In this document: in pieces, positions 45,987 to 54,619 of the stretch | Layout: every line of letters starts with the position of its first letter | Position numbering within the stretch: position 1 is the first letter of the stretch | Source: Nitrospirales bacterium | Lineage (GTDB): Bacteria > Nitrospirota > Nitrospiria > Nitrospirales > UBA8639 | Length of the DNA: 64,000 nt | Direction of reading: 5' to 3' | Assembly (NCBI GenBank): GCA_021604005.1 | Contig: BQIV01000018.1 | Location: 29,344 to 93,343 of the forward strand | Notes under the pieces: model-generated | What the model was told of the DNA's origin: nothing | The model's database searches: none | Seen by the model: the letters and a program-made list of their open reading frames with translations, nothing else | Program-made: the position numbers and the translations under genes

Positions 45987-47924
45987 ATGAGTAAGATCAT
46001 TGGAATAGACTTGGGAACGACGAATTCTTGCGTCGCAGTGATGAGCGGTGGAGATCCTAATGTCATTGCCAATTCCGAAGGAGGCCGGACGACGCCATCG
46101 GTTGTGGCTGTCAACGATAAAGATGAACGGTTGGTCGGTCAAATTGCCAAACGTCAAGCCATTACGAATCCGGAAAATACCATCTTTTCCGTGAAGCGAT
46201 TGATGGGACGAAAGTTTAACTCTCCCGAAGTGGCCGACGCCGTCAAACGTCTGCCGTATAAAATCGTCGAAGCGTCAAATGGGGATGTCGACGTGCAAAT
46301 TCGTGGAAAACATCATAGTCCACCAGAAGTTTCTGCCATGATCCTGCAAAAAATGAAACAAACGGCGGAAGACTATCTCGGCGAAACGGTTACCGATGCG
46401 GTGATTACCGTTCCCGCTTACTTTGATGACAGTCAACGACAAGCCACGAAGGACGCAGGACAAATTGCCGGCCTGAATGTGCTCCGCATCATCAATGAAC
46501 CAACAGCCGCCTCGCTTGCCTACGGACTTGACAAGAAAAAAGATGAGCGTATTGCCGTCTACGACCTGGGCGGTGGAACATTCGATGTGTCCATTCTTGA
46601 AATTGGCGATGGGGTCTTTGAAGTTAAATCCACGAATGGAGATACCTTTCTAGGCGGTGATGACTTTGACCTTCGCATTATTGATTGGCTTGTCGAAGAA
46701 TTTAAGAAAGATCAGGGCATTGATCTTCAAAAAGACCGCATGGCACTCCAACGCCTCAAAGAAGCGGCCGAACGTGCAAAAATTGAGTTATCATCTTCAC
46801 AAGAAACGGAAGTCAATCTTCCATTCATTACGGCCGATGCCAGTGGTCCGAAGCACCTTGTGCTCAAATTGACACGATCCAAGTTAGAACAGCTTGTTGA
46901 TGATCTGATTACTCGTTCAATCGAACCATGTAAAAAGGCCTTATCCGATGCCGGACTTTCTGCCAGCGATGTTAATGAAATTGTTCTGGTTGGCGGCATG
47001 ACCCGTATGCCAAAAGTGATCGAACGGGTAAAAGAATTTTTTGGGAAAGAACCTCACAAAGGCGTGAATCCAGATGAAGTTGTCGCTATTGGAGCGGCAA
47101 TTCAAGGTGGCGTCCTGAAGGGTGACGTGAAGGATGTCCTCCTTCTTGACGTCACGCCTCTATCATTGGGCATCGAAACCTTAGGTGGGATTTTCACGAG
47201 ACTGATTGATCGCAATACGACCATTCCGACGAAGAAAAGCCAAGTCTTCTCCACAGCCGCCGATAATCAAACCGCCGTCACGATCCGTGTATTTCAAGGC
47301 GAACGTGAAATGGCGAACGACAACAAACTCTTGGGACAGTTTGATCTCGTCGGCATTCCCGCTGCGCCTCGTGGATTGCCTCAAATTGAGGTGACGTTCG
47401 ACATTGACGCCAATGGGATTGTTCATGTCTCTGCAAAGGATATGGCGACACAAAAAGAACAATCGATCAAAATTACGGCATCCAGCGGCTTGAGCAAAGA
47501 AGAAGTCGATCAACTCGTTAAGGACGCACAAGCCCATACCGAAGAAGATAAAAAGAAACGAGAACTGGTTGAGCTCAAAAATCAAGCCGACACGCTCATT
47601 TACAGTACAGAGAAAAATTTATCTGAACATGGCGACAAAGTTGACGAAGAAGAAAAAGCAAAAATTACCACAGCCATTGCAGACGTAAAAACGGCCTTGG
47701 AGAGCGGAGACGCTGAGGGGATTAAATCTTCCATGCAAAATCTCACAACAGCGTCACATAAACTGGCGGAAGAAATGTATAAAAAGGCTTCAGCGGATGC
47801 CGCCACATCGGGAGGCGCAGAAAGCCAAACCGGTGAGACAAGCGACAGCGATAGCACGGCGTCAAGTTCCGACGAAAAAATTGTTGACGCAGAATTTGAG
47901 GAAGTCGACAAAGAAGCAAAATAG
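45987..47924 (+). CDS. dnaK: molecular chaperone DnaK (Hsp70)
   Basis: 645 residues. The actin-like ATPase opens with [16 protein letters not shown] and includes [32 protein letters not shown] and [14 protein letters not shown]. The linker and substrate domain follow from [19 protein letters not shown]. The C-terminal tail is Ser/Asp-rich and ends in [11 protein letters not shown] strong GGAGG site precedes the ATG. It acts with GrpE and DnaJ encoded on either side. Confidence 0.98.
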   Translation: MSKIIGIDLGTTNSCVAVMSGGDPNVIANSEGGRTTPSVVAVNDKDERLVGQIAKRQAITNPENTIFSVKRLMGRKFNSPEVADAVKRLPYKIVEASNGDVDVQIRGKHHSPPEVSAMILQKMKQTAEDYLGETVTDAVITVPAYFDDSQRQATKDAGQIAGLNVLRIINEPTAASLAYGLDKKKDERIAVYDLGGGTFDVSILEIGDGVFEVKSTNGDTFLGGDDFDLRIIDWLVEEFKKDQGIDLQKDRMALQRLKEAAERAKIELSSSQETEVNLPFITADASGPKHLVLKLTRSKLEQLVDDLITRSIEPCKKALSDAGLSASDVNEIVLVGGMTRMPKVIERVKEFFGKEPHKGVNPDEVVAIGAAIQGGVLKGDVKDVLLLDVTPLSLGIETLGGIFTRLIDRNTTIPTKKSQVFSTAADNQTAVTIRVFQGEREMANDNKLLGQFDLVGIPAAPRGLPQIEVTFDIDANGIVHVSAKDMATQKEQSIKITASSGLSKEEVDQLVKDAQAHTEEDKKKRELVELKNQADTLIYSTEKNLSEHGDKVDEEEKAKITTAIADVKTALESGDAEGIKSSMQNLTTASHKLAEEMYKKASADAATSGGAESQTGETSDSDSTASSSDEKIVDAEFEEVDKEAK

Positions 47925-48012
47925 AGTAGAATAACGAGAGTAGGACGTGTGGCCACAAAGCACATCAAGAGGCTACAGACATTCATTTTGACATGGAGAT
48001 TCTTCTGAGATA

Positions 48013-49140
48013 ATGGCACAAACAGGAAAACGCGATTATTATGAAGTACTCGGTGTCGATCGAAATGCTTCAGATGACGACATAAAAAAAGCCTTTCGAA
48101 AGCTTGCCCGACAACATCACCCAGACCTTCAGAATGATGCGGCGAAAAAGAAGATCGCAGAAGAAAAGTTTAAAGAGGCCGGTGAGGCCTATGAAATTCT
48201 CAGTGACGCGGAGCGACGGAAAAAATATGACATGTTCGGGCATTCAGGTGGCCCACAAGGGTTTGGAGGCGCAGAGGGATTTGACTTTGGGCGTGGCTTC
48301 GATGATGTATTCGGGGATATCTTTGAAGGGTTTTTTGGTGGTGGAAGGGGGCGGTCACGCGCTGAATCCGGCACCGACCTTCAATACAATCTTGAACTTT
48401 CCTTTGAAGAAGCCGTTTCAGGAAAAGAAGCCAAACTAAAAATTCCAAGGTGGGAAACCTGTGATACCTGCCATGGAAGCGGGGCGCATTCCGAAAAATC
48501 GGTAAAAACCTGCTCAACATGCAGAGGTGTTGGGCAAATCCGGCTTCAACAGGGATTTTTTACCATTAATCGTCCGTGCGGAGAATGTCAAGGATCGGGG
48601 AAAATCATATCCGACCCCTGTCGGGAATGTCGTGGGAAAAAACGAATATATCGCGAACGGACACTGTCTGTGACGATTCCGGCTGGCATGGAATCCGGCA
48701 TGCGGCTTCGTCTCGCCCACGAAGGAGAACATGGCTCAAATGGTGGGCCTCCAGGTGATTTGTACGTTGCCATATCGGTGAAGCCTCATAAGTTTTTCAC
48801 ACGAAAAGGCAACGATATCCTCTATGATCTTCCTGTGCATTTTGTCACTGCCACCCTGGGAGGAAAGGTCGAGGTTCCAACCCTCAAAGGCAGTACGATG
48901 GTCAAGATCCCAGAAGGCACTCAACCCGATAAAATCCTGCGATTAAAAGGTATGGGAATTCCCAGTGTCAAAAACGGTCAGCCAGGGGACCAACTGATTC
49001 GAGTTCAGGTACAAATCCCGACCAAACTGACGCTTCGAGAACGTGAACTACTCATGGCCTTTGCTCAAGAAAGTAACGTCCTAACAGAACAGGGCGATGG
49101 AGAAGGTCTCTTCGATAAAGTCAAAAACCTGTTTGAATAA
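48013..49140 (+). CDS. dnaJ: chaperone DnaJ (Hsp40)
   Basis: 375 residues. The J-domain has the intact HPD motif (ARQHHPDLQ), in contrast to the small J-protein at 12926. A Gly/Phe-rich linker follows ([18 protein letters not shown]), then four zinc-binding repeats ([32 protein letters not shown]) and the C-terminal substrate-binding domain. It is 88 bp after dnaK, on the same strand. Confidence 0.97.
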   Translation: MAQTGKRDYYEVLGVDRNASDDDIKKAFRKLARQHHPDLQNDAAKKKIAEEKFKEAGEAYEILSDAERRKKYDMFGHSGGPQGFGGAEGFDFGRGFDDVFGDIFEGFFGGGRGRSRAESGTDLQYNLELSFEEAVSGKEAKLKIPRWETCDTCHGSGAHSEKSVKTCSTCRGVGQIRLQQGFFTINRPCGECQGSGKIISDPCRECRGKKRIYRERTLSVTIPAGMESGMRLRLAHEGEHGSNGGPPGDLYVAISVKPHKFFTRKGNDILYDLPVHFVTATLGGKVEVPTLKGSTMVKIPEGTQPDKILRLKGMGIPSVKNGQPGDQLIRVQVQIPTKLTLRERELLMAFAQESNVLTEQGDGEGLFDKVKNLFE

Positions 49141-49181
49141 CGGCCAACATCGCCGCTATCCTGATCCGGCGAATCTTTCCT

Positions 49182-49970
49182 ATGCCGGTTTTCTTTGTTT
49201 CTTCCACAACCATCCACAATCACAGTATTTTGATAGAAGGAGACCTTTTCACCCATATGGTAAAGAGTCTCCGTATCCGCCCTGGACAAATCGTCAACGT
49301 GTGCGATGAGCGACGTCAGCGACACACGATTCGAATAACCAACATTACGAAAAAGACCCTTTCTGCCGACATTCAAGAAACGGTGTTTGGTCCGCCTCAA
49401 ACACCCCCGGTCATCACGTTGGCGCAATCGGTATTAAAAGGCGAGCATATGGCCTGGGCCATTCAGAAATCGACCGAATTGGGCGTGCATATCATCGCAC
49501 CAATCATTACAGAACGAGTACAAAGCCGATCAGGAAGCCGTTCGTTCAATGCACACCATGAACGATGGCAGCGAATTGCCCTTGAAGCCGCACAACAATC
49601 TGAGCGATGGGATTATCCAACGCTTCTTCCCTCACAAACGTTTTCTGAATTTCTTGAGCGTGTGTCGGACACGCATATCAAATTGATATTTACAGAACGA
49701 GAACACGCGAAGGACGTGAATGGACGTGCATGTTCTCTGGAACCACACATGCTCGCAACACAAAATATTCTCTTAGCTATTGGACCTGAAGGGGGATGGA
49801 GTCAGGCTGAACTACAGAAAGCAGAAATGGCGAACATGACCAAAGTCACGCTTGGAGAGCACATTCTCCGATCGGAAACGGCAGCAATAGCAGGCTTACT
49901 CCTATTGCAAGAACGCTTGGAACGCTTCACATTCACAACGGTTACTAGAGACCCTCACGAATGTGAGTAA
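49182..49970 (+). CDS. rsmE: 16S rRNA m3U1498 methyltransferase RsmE
   Basis: 262 residues of the SPOUT class. The N-terminal PUA-like part has HMVKSLRIRPGQIVNVCDE. The SAM-binding knot contains IGPEGGWSQAEL and LGEHILRSETAAIAGLLLLQ. It methylates U1498 in 16S rRNA. It follows dnaJ by 41 bp, as in many genomes. Its last 26 nt overlap the 3' end of the convergent Ycf48-like gene. Confidence 0.94.
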   Translation: MPVFFVSSTTIHNHSILIEGDLFTHMVKSLRIRPGQIVNVCDERRQRHTIRITNITKKTLSADIQETVFGPPQTPPVITLAQSVLKGEHMAWAIQKSTELGVHIIAPIITERVQSRSGSRSFNAHHERWQRIALEAAQQSERWDYPTLLPSQTFSEFLERVSDTHIKLIFTEREHAKDVNGRACSLEPHMLATQNILLAIGPEGGWSQAELQKAEMANMTKVTLGEHILRSETAAIAGLLLLQERLERFTFTTVTRDPHECE

Positions 49971-50919
49971 ACTTTATAATTGTCCCTTGATCGCCGACTG
50001 CCCACCCATTCACGTTGTCAGGGAAGGAGAGGCCATATAACGACACGGGGCTAACAGGTTCAGATTCAGTCCAGGTAAAGCCAGCATCCTTTGTATACAG
50101 CAGTATGCCACGCTCTCCGATAATCCAACCAGTCTTTTTATCCATAAAGGAAATTTGGACAAGATCGGATGGTTTTATACACGGGGCCCCACATGGACGA
50201 GTCTGATCATTCCAGGTCTCACCCCCAGTGAGCGTTTGAAATATGGCCCCCTGCGTTCCAATAGCCCAACCAATATTCTGATTGATAAATTCGACATCAA
50301 AGAATGTTGCAGGACTCTGTTCCGTTGGCTGCAGGTTCCAGTGTTGTCCACCGTCTTTCGTCACTAAAATCACACCTAACGCTCCAACAGCCCACCCAGT
50401 CATGTCGTCGATAAACGTGATTCCAAAGAGATCTGCTGTCGTATCGCTACCTTGATCATCCCAATGTTCTCCGCCATCCTTCGTAAACAGAATGGTCCCT
50501 CTGGCCCCGACGACCCATCCTCTCTGCCGATCGAGGAAATGACTCCCGTACAATGTCGCATTCGTTCCACTTACTTGCGGGATCCAGGTCTTCCCTGCAT
50601 TGTGAGTGGAAAGAATCGTTCCATTTTGTCCAAGCACCCATCCGTGCTGCTCACTCGCAAACGTCACAACCGTAAGCAACACATTGGTTCGACGCGGAAG
50701 GGACACCCAGGTCTTCCCGCCATCTTGTGTCCGTAAGATGGTTCCCCCGGCTCCAACAGCCCATCCGTGTGCAGTGTCTATAAAATGCGTGTCCAGCAAA
50801 GTGACTTTTGTTCCACTCTCTTGCATGCCTGCAGTCACAGGCTTTGCATTTGCGTAGACCTGGGCAGTAGACAGAGAAACTGCCACAAGCACAAACATCA
50901 GCATCGATATGCGTTTCAA
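49945..50919 (-). CDS. exported Ycf48-like / BNR-repeat protein
   Basis: 324 residues from a TTG at 50919 that has an AGGAG site and gives a proper signal peptide (KRISMLMFVLVAVSLSTAQVYA). The rest is a run of about six Ycf48/BNR-type repeats of roughly 43 residues, each with the pattern GWAVGxxGTIL.T.DGG..W (for example HGWAVGAGGTILRTQDGGKTW). That fold is a beta-propeller. Ycf48 itself helps photosystem II assembly; bacterial relatives are exported and of unknown role. It is 29 bp downstream of an IPT/TIG-repeat protein gene, probably in one operon. Confidence 0.85.
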   Translation of the reverse strand: MKRISMLMFVLVAVSLSTAQVYANAKPVTAGMQESGTKVTLLDTHFIDTAHGWAVGAGGTILRTQDGGKTWVSLPRRTNVLLTVVTFASEQHGWVLGQNGTILSTHNAGKTWIPQVSGTNATLYGSHFLDRQRGWVVGARGTILFTKDGGEHWDDQGSDTTADLFGITFIDDMTGWAVGALGVILVTKDGGQHWNLQPTEQSPATFFDVEFINQNIGWAIGTQGAIFQTLTGGETWNDQTRPCGAPCIKPSDLVQISFMDKKTGWIIGERGILLYTKDAGFTWTESEPVSPVSLYGLSFPDNVNGWAVGDQGTIIKFTHIREGL

Positions 50920-50948
50920 AGTACAAACTCCTATCAACTTAATCAGTC

Positions 50949-52601
50949 TTAATCGGATAAATGAAAGTTTGGGTTCAGACCACTTGGATCCGGCAACCCT
51001 CGTTTTAAAATCGTAAAGGGTCCGGCAACTGCAGAAATCCATTTTTTGGGAGTACAGCATTTTTTATTCTCTAAAATATCCCACGACCCACGCTTGACAA
51101 CCAGTTCGCCTTCTAACATGTTCAAATTAATTCCGTCAGGATTGGTCACGCCAAATACCTGCCTTCGTGGAACGCGCACTTGAATTTCATGATCACTCCA
51201 TGACACAACTTGTGCGGCAAGACCATTCAGGAGAACTTCACTCCGTGAGATGTCAGCATCTAAGCGGTAGATTTCCCAATCATGCCCTTTCTGATTGATA
51301 CTTAACTTCGTCGGCTCCGCAATTTTCAAAAAACTGCCGAACCCCGACCCTTTAATTGTCACGATCTCGTCAAGCCCAGCAGATTTGGGGAAATACGAAG
51401 TAACTTTGGGTTGTACAACAGAAAACGTGCCCGCGACATGCGTCACAACTTCGCGCGCTTGGCAGCAGGTGCCATCGGGATGAGGAATGGACGCTCCCCT
51501 CTTGACCACAACCTTTCCACTTTTCGCACTAAAAGGGACCCACACGTCAATTTGGTTATCAAGCCAACGATGAATGACTGCCGGAACTCCGCCAACCTCA
51601 ACACCATTTCCCCCTGTCTCAAAGTCAAACGCGTAGGCCGTGGCTCCTCCTTCGGATAAGACCCCGAAATGCTTACCCTTAATCGTCAGTAATGTACCAA
51701 TTGGTCCACTGTCAGGAGTCAAATCAGACACTTCACTCCTCTGGAGTGTAAAATGGGCAACCTCACGGGTCTCGCCTCGATTCGTTAACGTCACCGGACC
51801 GCTTTTCGCATTAAGCGGAACATGAATCACAATCGTACGATTCGTCCATTGCGCAATACCAGCCGGTTGGCCACCAATGGACACAGCCGCATCGTCCGGC
51901 AGGCTGTCGCCAAAATTTTGCCCGGAAAGAACAACTTTTGTGCCAACCGGACCTTCAGTAGGTTGAATGGAGATTTTCGGAATAACAGTTAACGGAACGG
52001 CATTACTGAGAATGTAATCAACCGGCGCACAACATGACCCATCAGGCAAGGGATCTGATGACGCGAGGCGAACTTCCACCTTGCCGGTACCCGCATTGGC
52101 TGGAATTGCGATTTCAATTTTATCTGGACGCCATTTTTGAACTTGAGCGCGAATACCGTTCACCAATACCTGATTAACACCAAACATCGTATTGGGATCG
52201 CGAGAACCAGCGGTGTTGCCAAAGTTTTTTCCATGAACAATCAGGGTGGATCCAGCTTCGGCTATTTCTGGTTCAAGACGATGAATCTGAACGTTCTGAA
52301 CGGCAAACGACCCAACCGAAATCTCCTTCTCCCCATTATGGACGGTCACCTGCCCTGTCTTCGCTTTCAGAGGTACTTTGACCATGATAAAATCGGCCTC
52401 CCATTGTTGTACGAGAGCTGAGATACCGTTAAACTCCACACGATTGTGCTGTGTGGATTGAAAGTCTCCAAATTCACCACCACTGATTGTGACCGTTGTC
52501 CCCAAAGGACCTGCTTCCGGATGAATGTCGGCATAGCTGATGATGGGTAACCCAATAGAGACAACGAAGCCCGCGAGAAAAAGAGCACATGCATTCTTCA
52601 T
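50949..52601 (-). CDS. exported IPT/TIG-repeat protein
   Basis: 550 residues with a signal peptide (LFLAGFVVSIGLPIISYA). About five IPT/TIG immunoglobulin-like domains follow, each starting with a P..G..GT.V.I.G..FG pattern (PEAGPLGTTVTISGGEFG, PTEGPVGTKVVLSGQNFG, PDSGPIGTLLTIKGKHFG). Two domains contain a paired Cys motif in PDGSCCAPV and PDGTCCQAR, and a third reads NKKCCTPK near the end, so CC pairs recur in register. The protein is probably cell-surface or periplasmic, with a Ycf48-like partner encoded downstream. Role unknown. Confidence 0.85.
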   Translation of the reverse strand: MKNACALFLAGFVVSIGLPIISYADIHPEAGPLGTTVTISGGEFGDFQSTQHNRVEFNGISALVQQWEADFIMVKVPLKAKTGQVTVHNGEKEISVGSFAVQNVQIHRLEPEIAEAGSTLIVHGKNFGNTAGSRDPNTMFGVNQVLVNGIRAQVQKWRPDKIEIAIPANAGTGKVEVRLASSDPLPDGSCCAPVDYILSNAVPLTVIPKISIQPTEGPVGTKVVLSGQNFGDSLPDDAAVSIGGQPAGIAQWTNRTIVIHVPLNAKSGPVTLTNRGETREVAHFTLQRSEVSDLTPDSGPIGTLLTIKGKHFGVLSEGGATAYAFDFETGGNGVEVGGVPAVIHRWLDNQIDVWVPFSAKSGKVVVKRGASIPHPDGTCCQAREVVTHVAGTFSVVQPKVTSYFPKSAGLDEIVTIKGSGFGSFLKIAEPTKLSINQKGHDWEIYRLDADISRSEVLLNGLAAQVVSWSDHEIQVRVPRRQVFGVTNPDGINLNMLEGELVVKRGSWDILENKKCCTPKKWISAVAGPFTILKRGLPDPSGLNPNFHLSD

Positions 52602-52933
52602 ATCCAGACACCTTTATGATGGAATAAATGAGAATTCGATTGAGAATACGAATGCCTAGGAATCAGGAAAGACGACGAGTGGCTTGTATAGCCAAAGACT
52701 CGAAATACTTCCTATTTCACACACACTTCCATGCGACCTACCACCCTGCGAAGACTATATCAAGCAGTCTTTTCGGGAGTCAAACAACGGGGATTGATGA
52801 CATCGAATGCTGAAGCCCTGTAATTCTTGTGTGGCGTTATGAGTCAGTTATACGTTGATTCGTGTGGGACGGAATACAGTAGGGTTCCAGGTAAGGCGGC
52901 AGAAAATTCTACACTCTCATGACACCTTCCGCA
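52602..52933. other. intergenic region, nothing recognised
   Basis: About 330 bp between ridA and the IPT/TIG gene, both on the minus strand, so it should contain the promoter of the exported pair. No clear -35/-10 pair, repeat or terminator was identified. Short plus-strand frames in it have no ribosome-binding sites. Confidence 0.3.
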
Positions 52934-53395
52934 TCAGAGGTTCACTTGAACAATCAATTCCAGTTCGACCGGCGCATAAAGAGGGAGCTCAGCTGCCCCG
53001 ACGGCTAATCTCGCATGTCGTCCTGCATCACCAAACACTTTCAGCAAAAAATCTGAGGCACCATTGATCACGGCTGGTTGCTCGGAAAACCCCGTTGCCG
53101 AAGCCACGTGTCCGGTCATGCGCACAATCTGCTTGATTCGCTCCAAAGTCCCAAGCTCCTGTAGCATAATAGCCAAGGCATTCAACACCGCTGTTTGCGC
53201 AGCCTCATACCCCTGCGCGACATCCAACTCCTGCCCTAGCTTCCCCGTCACCGTCAACTTCCCATCATGAAAGGGCAATACACCACTCACAAAGAGCAAG
53301 TCGCCGGCTAAACACGCTGGGACATAGGCGGCAAGAGGCTTAGGAGCCAAAGGAAGGACGACACCAAATTCTTGCAGTTTTTGTTCAATAGTCAT
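52934..53395 (-). CDS. RidA/YjgF/YER057c-family protein
   Basis: 153 residues, the longer YjgF subtype. LFVSGVLPFHDGKL, AAQTAVLNALAIMLQELGTLERI and GRHARLAVGAAELPLYAPVELE contain the conserved Arg and Glu of the trimer cleft. RidA members deaminate reactive enamine/imine intermediates from amino-acid metabolism. It begins 18 bp after mltG ends, so the two are probably cotranscribed. Confidence 0.85.
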   Translation of the reverse strand: MTIEQKLQEFGVVLPLAPKPLAAYVPACLAGDLLFVSGVLPFHDGKLTVTGKLGQELDVAQGYEAAQTAVLNALAIMLQELGTLERIKQIVRMTGHVASATGFSEQPAVINGASDFLLKVFGDAGRHARLAVGAAELPLYAPVELELIVQVNL

Positions 53396-53413
53396 GGATA
53401 GCGGATTATGTGG

Positions 53414-54433
53414 TCAAGACGCCTGTTTACGTAATTTTTTTTGATATTTTTCAACAGCACGATTGTGCTCAGCCAACGTCACAGAAAACTGATGGCTCCC
53501 ATCGTTTTTGGACACAAAGTACACATAGTCTGAAGGAGTTGGGTACAATGCCGCACGAATGGCCGCCTCACCAGGATTCGCAATGGGACCGGGAGGAAGA
53601 CCTCGCACCTGATAGGTATTATAGGGACTGTCGATGGACAAATCACGTTTTCGGATATTTCCATCAAATGCTTCAATCGCATAGATAACGGTCGGATCGC
53701 TTTGAAGCGGAATATTTCTGGCCAGACGATTATGAAACACCCCGGAAACTATTGAGCGTTCCTGCGACAAGCCCGTTTCTTTTTCGACCACGGATGCCAA
53801 GGTCAAGACTTCCTGCATGGTCATGCCCATTTCTTTGGCCCGTGCTCGTAATTCTGGAGAAAAGGCTTTATGGAATCTTTGCACAAACGTTCGAATGATC
53901 TCCTCTTCAGGGGTTAAGCGAGCCACGAAGTAGGTGTCAGGGAACAAATACCCTTCTAAATTATCGACAGGTAAATTCAGGGTTGAAATAAAAGTTGAGT
54001 CCTGAGTCAAGGCAAGAAATCGTGTTTCATTAATCAACCTCTTCTTTGAAAGCACTTCAGCAATTTGACGCACCGTATACCCTTCGGGAATGGTCACGGT
54101 ATGATAGTACACTTTGCCTTCTTTCAGCTGTGAAAGAATTTCGGTTGGTGTGAACCCAGCATGTAGCGCATATTCTCCCGGCTGTATTTTCCGGTCAGCC
54201 CTGGTCAGTTTCCCCATGATCCGAAACCATTGCGCATTGGCAATGAGACCTTGCTCTTCGAGGTAGTGGGCCACTTCACCCAACGACATGCCACGTTGAA
54301 TAGTGATGATGCGTGTGGTTCCTGGATCACCGGCAGGTCGATTCAGCAGAAGCGTGCTCGTCAGCACGGCAAAGAAGAGGAGAAGAACGATAGAGAAAAG
54401 TTTTTTCACACGAAGTCTACCATCCATTCGCAT
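53414..54433 (-). CDS. mltG: endolytic murein transglycosylase MltG
   Basis: 339 residues. An N-terminal membrane anchor (LFSIVLLLFFAVLTSTLLL) is followed by a LysM-like subdomain (IITIQRGMSLGEVAHYLEEQGLI) and the YceG catalytic domain. LTLASVVEKETGL carries the catalytic Glu, with VFHNRLARNIPLQSDPTVIYA and SPYNTYQVRGLPPGPI downstream. It cuts nascent glycan strands in the periplasm. An upstream start is not marked by a good ribosome-binding site; the second Met (54427) is possible. Confidence 0.94.
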   Translation of the reverse strand: MRMDGRLRVKKLFSIVLLLFFAVLTSTLLLNRPAGDPGTTRIITIQRGMSLGEVAHYLEEQGLIANAQWFRIMGKLTRADRKIQPGEYALHAGFTPTEILSQLKEGKVYYHTVTIPEGYTVRQIAEVLSKKRLINETRFLALTQDSTFISTLNLPVDNLEGYLFPDTYFVARLTPEEEIIRTFVQRFHKAFSPELRARAKEMGMTMQEVLTLASVVEKETGLSQERSIVSGVFHNRLARNIPLQSDPTVIYAIEAFDGNIRKRDLSIDSPYNTYQVRGLPPGPIANPGEAAIRAALYPTPSDYVYFVSKNDGSHQFSVTLAEHNRAVEKYQKKLRKQAS

Positions 54434-54619
54434 TCATACAGACAATGATAATGCGACCATGTGCGTGTTACGAAACTATCAAAAATCGAGGACCAGTACC
54501 TGGCTCTTCTCGAGACAGCAAAGGTATTAGCATGATTGCCCCTGCTAATTTAAAGAGGGATACAGTACCTTTCGGTTATATTTCGGAATAATGAACAAAG
54601 CGCATAATGTATGGCTCCA

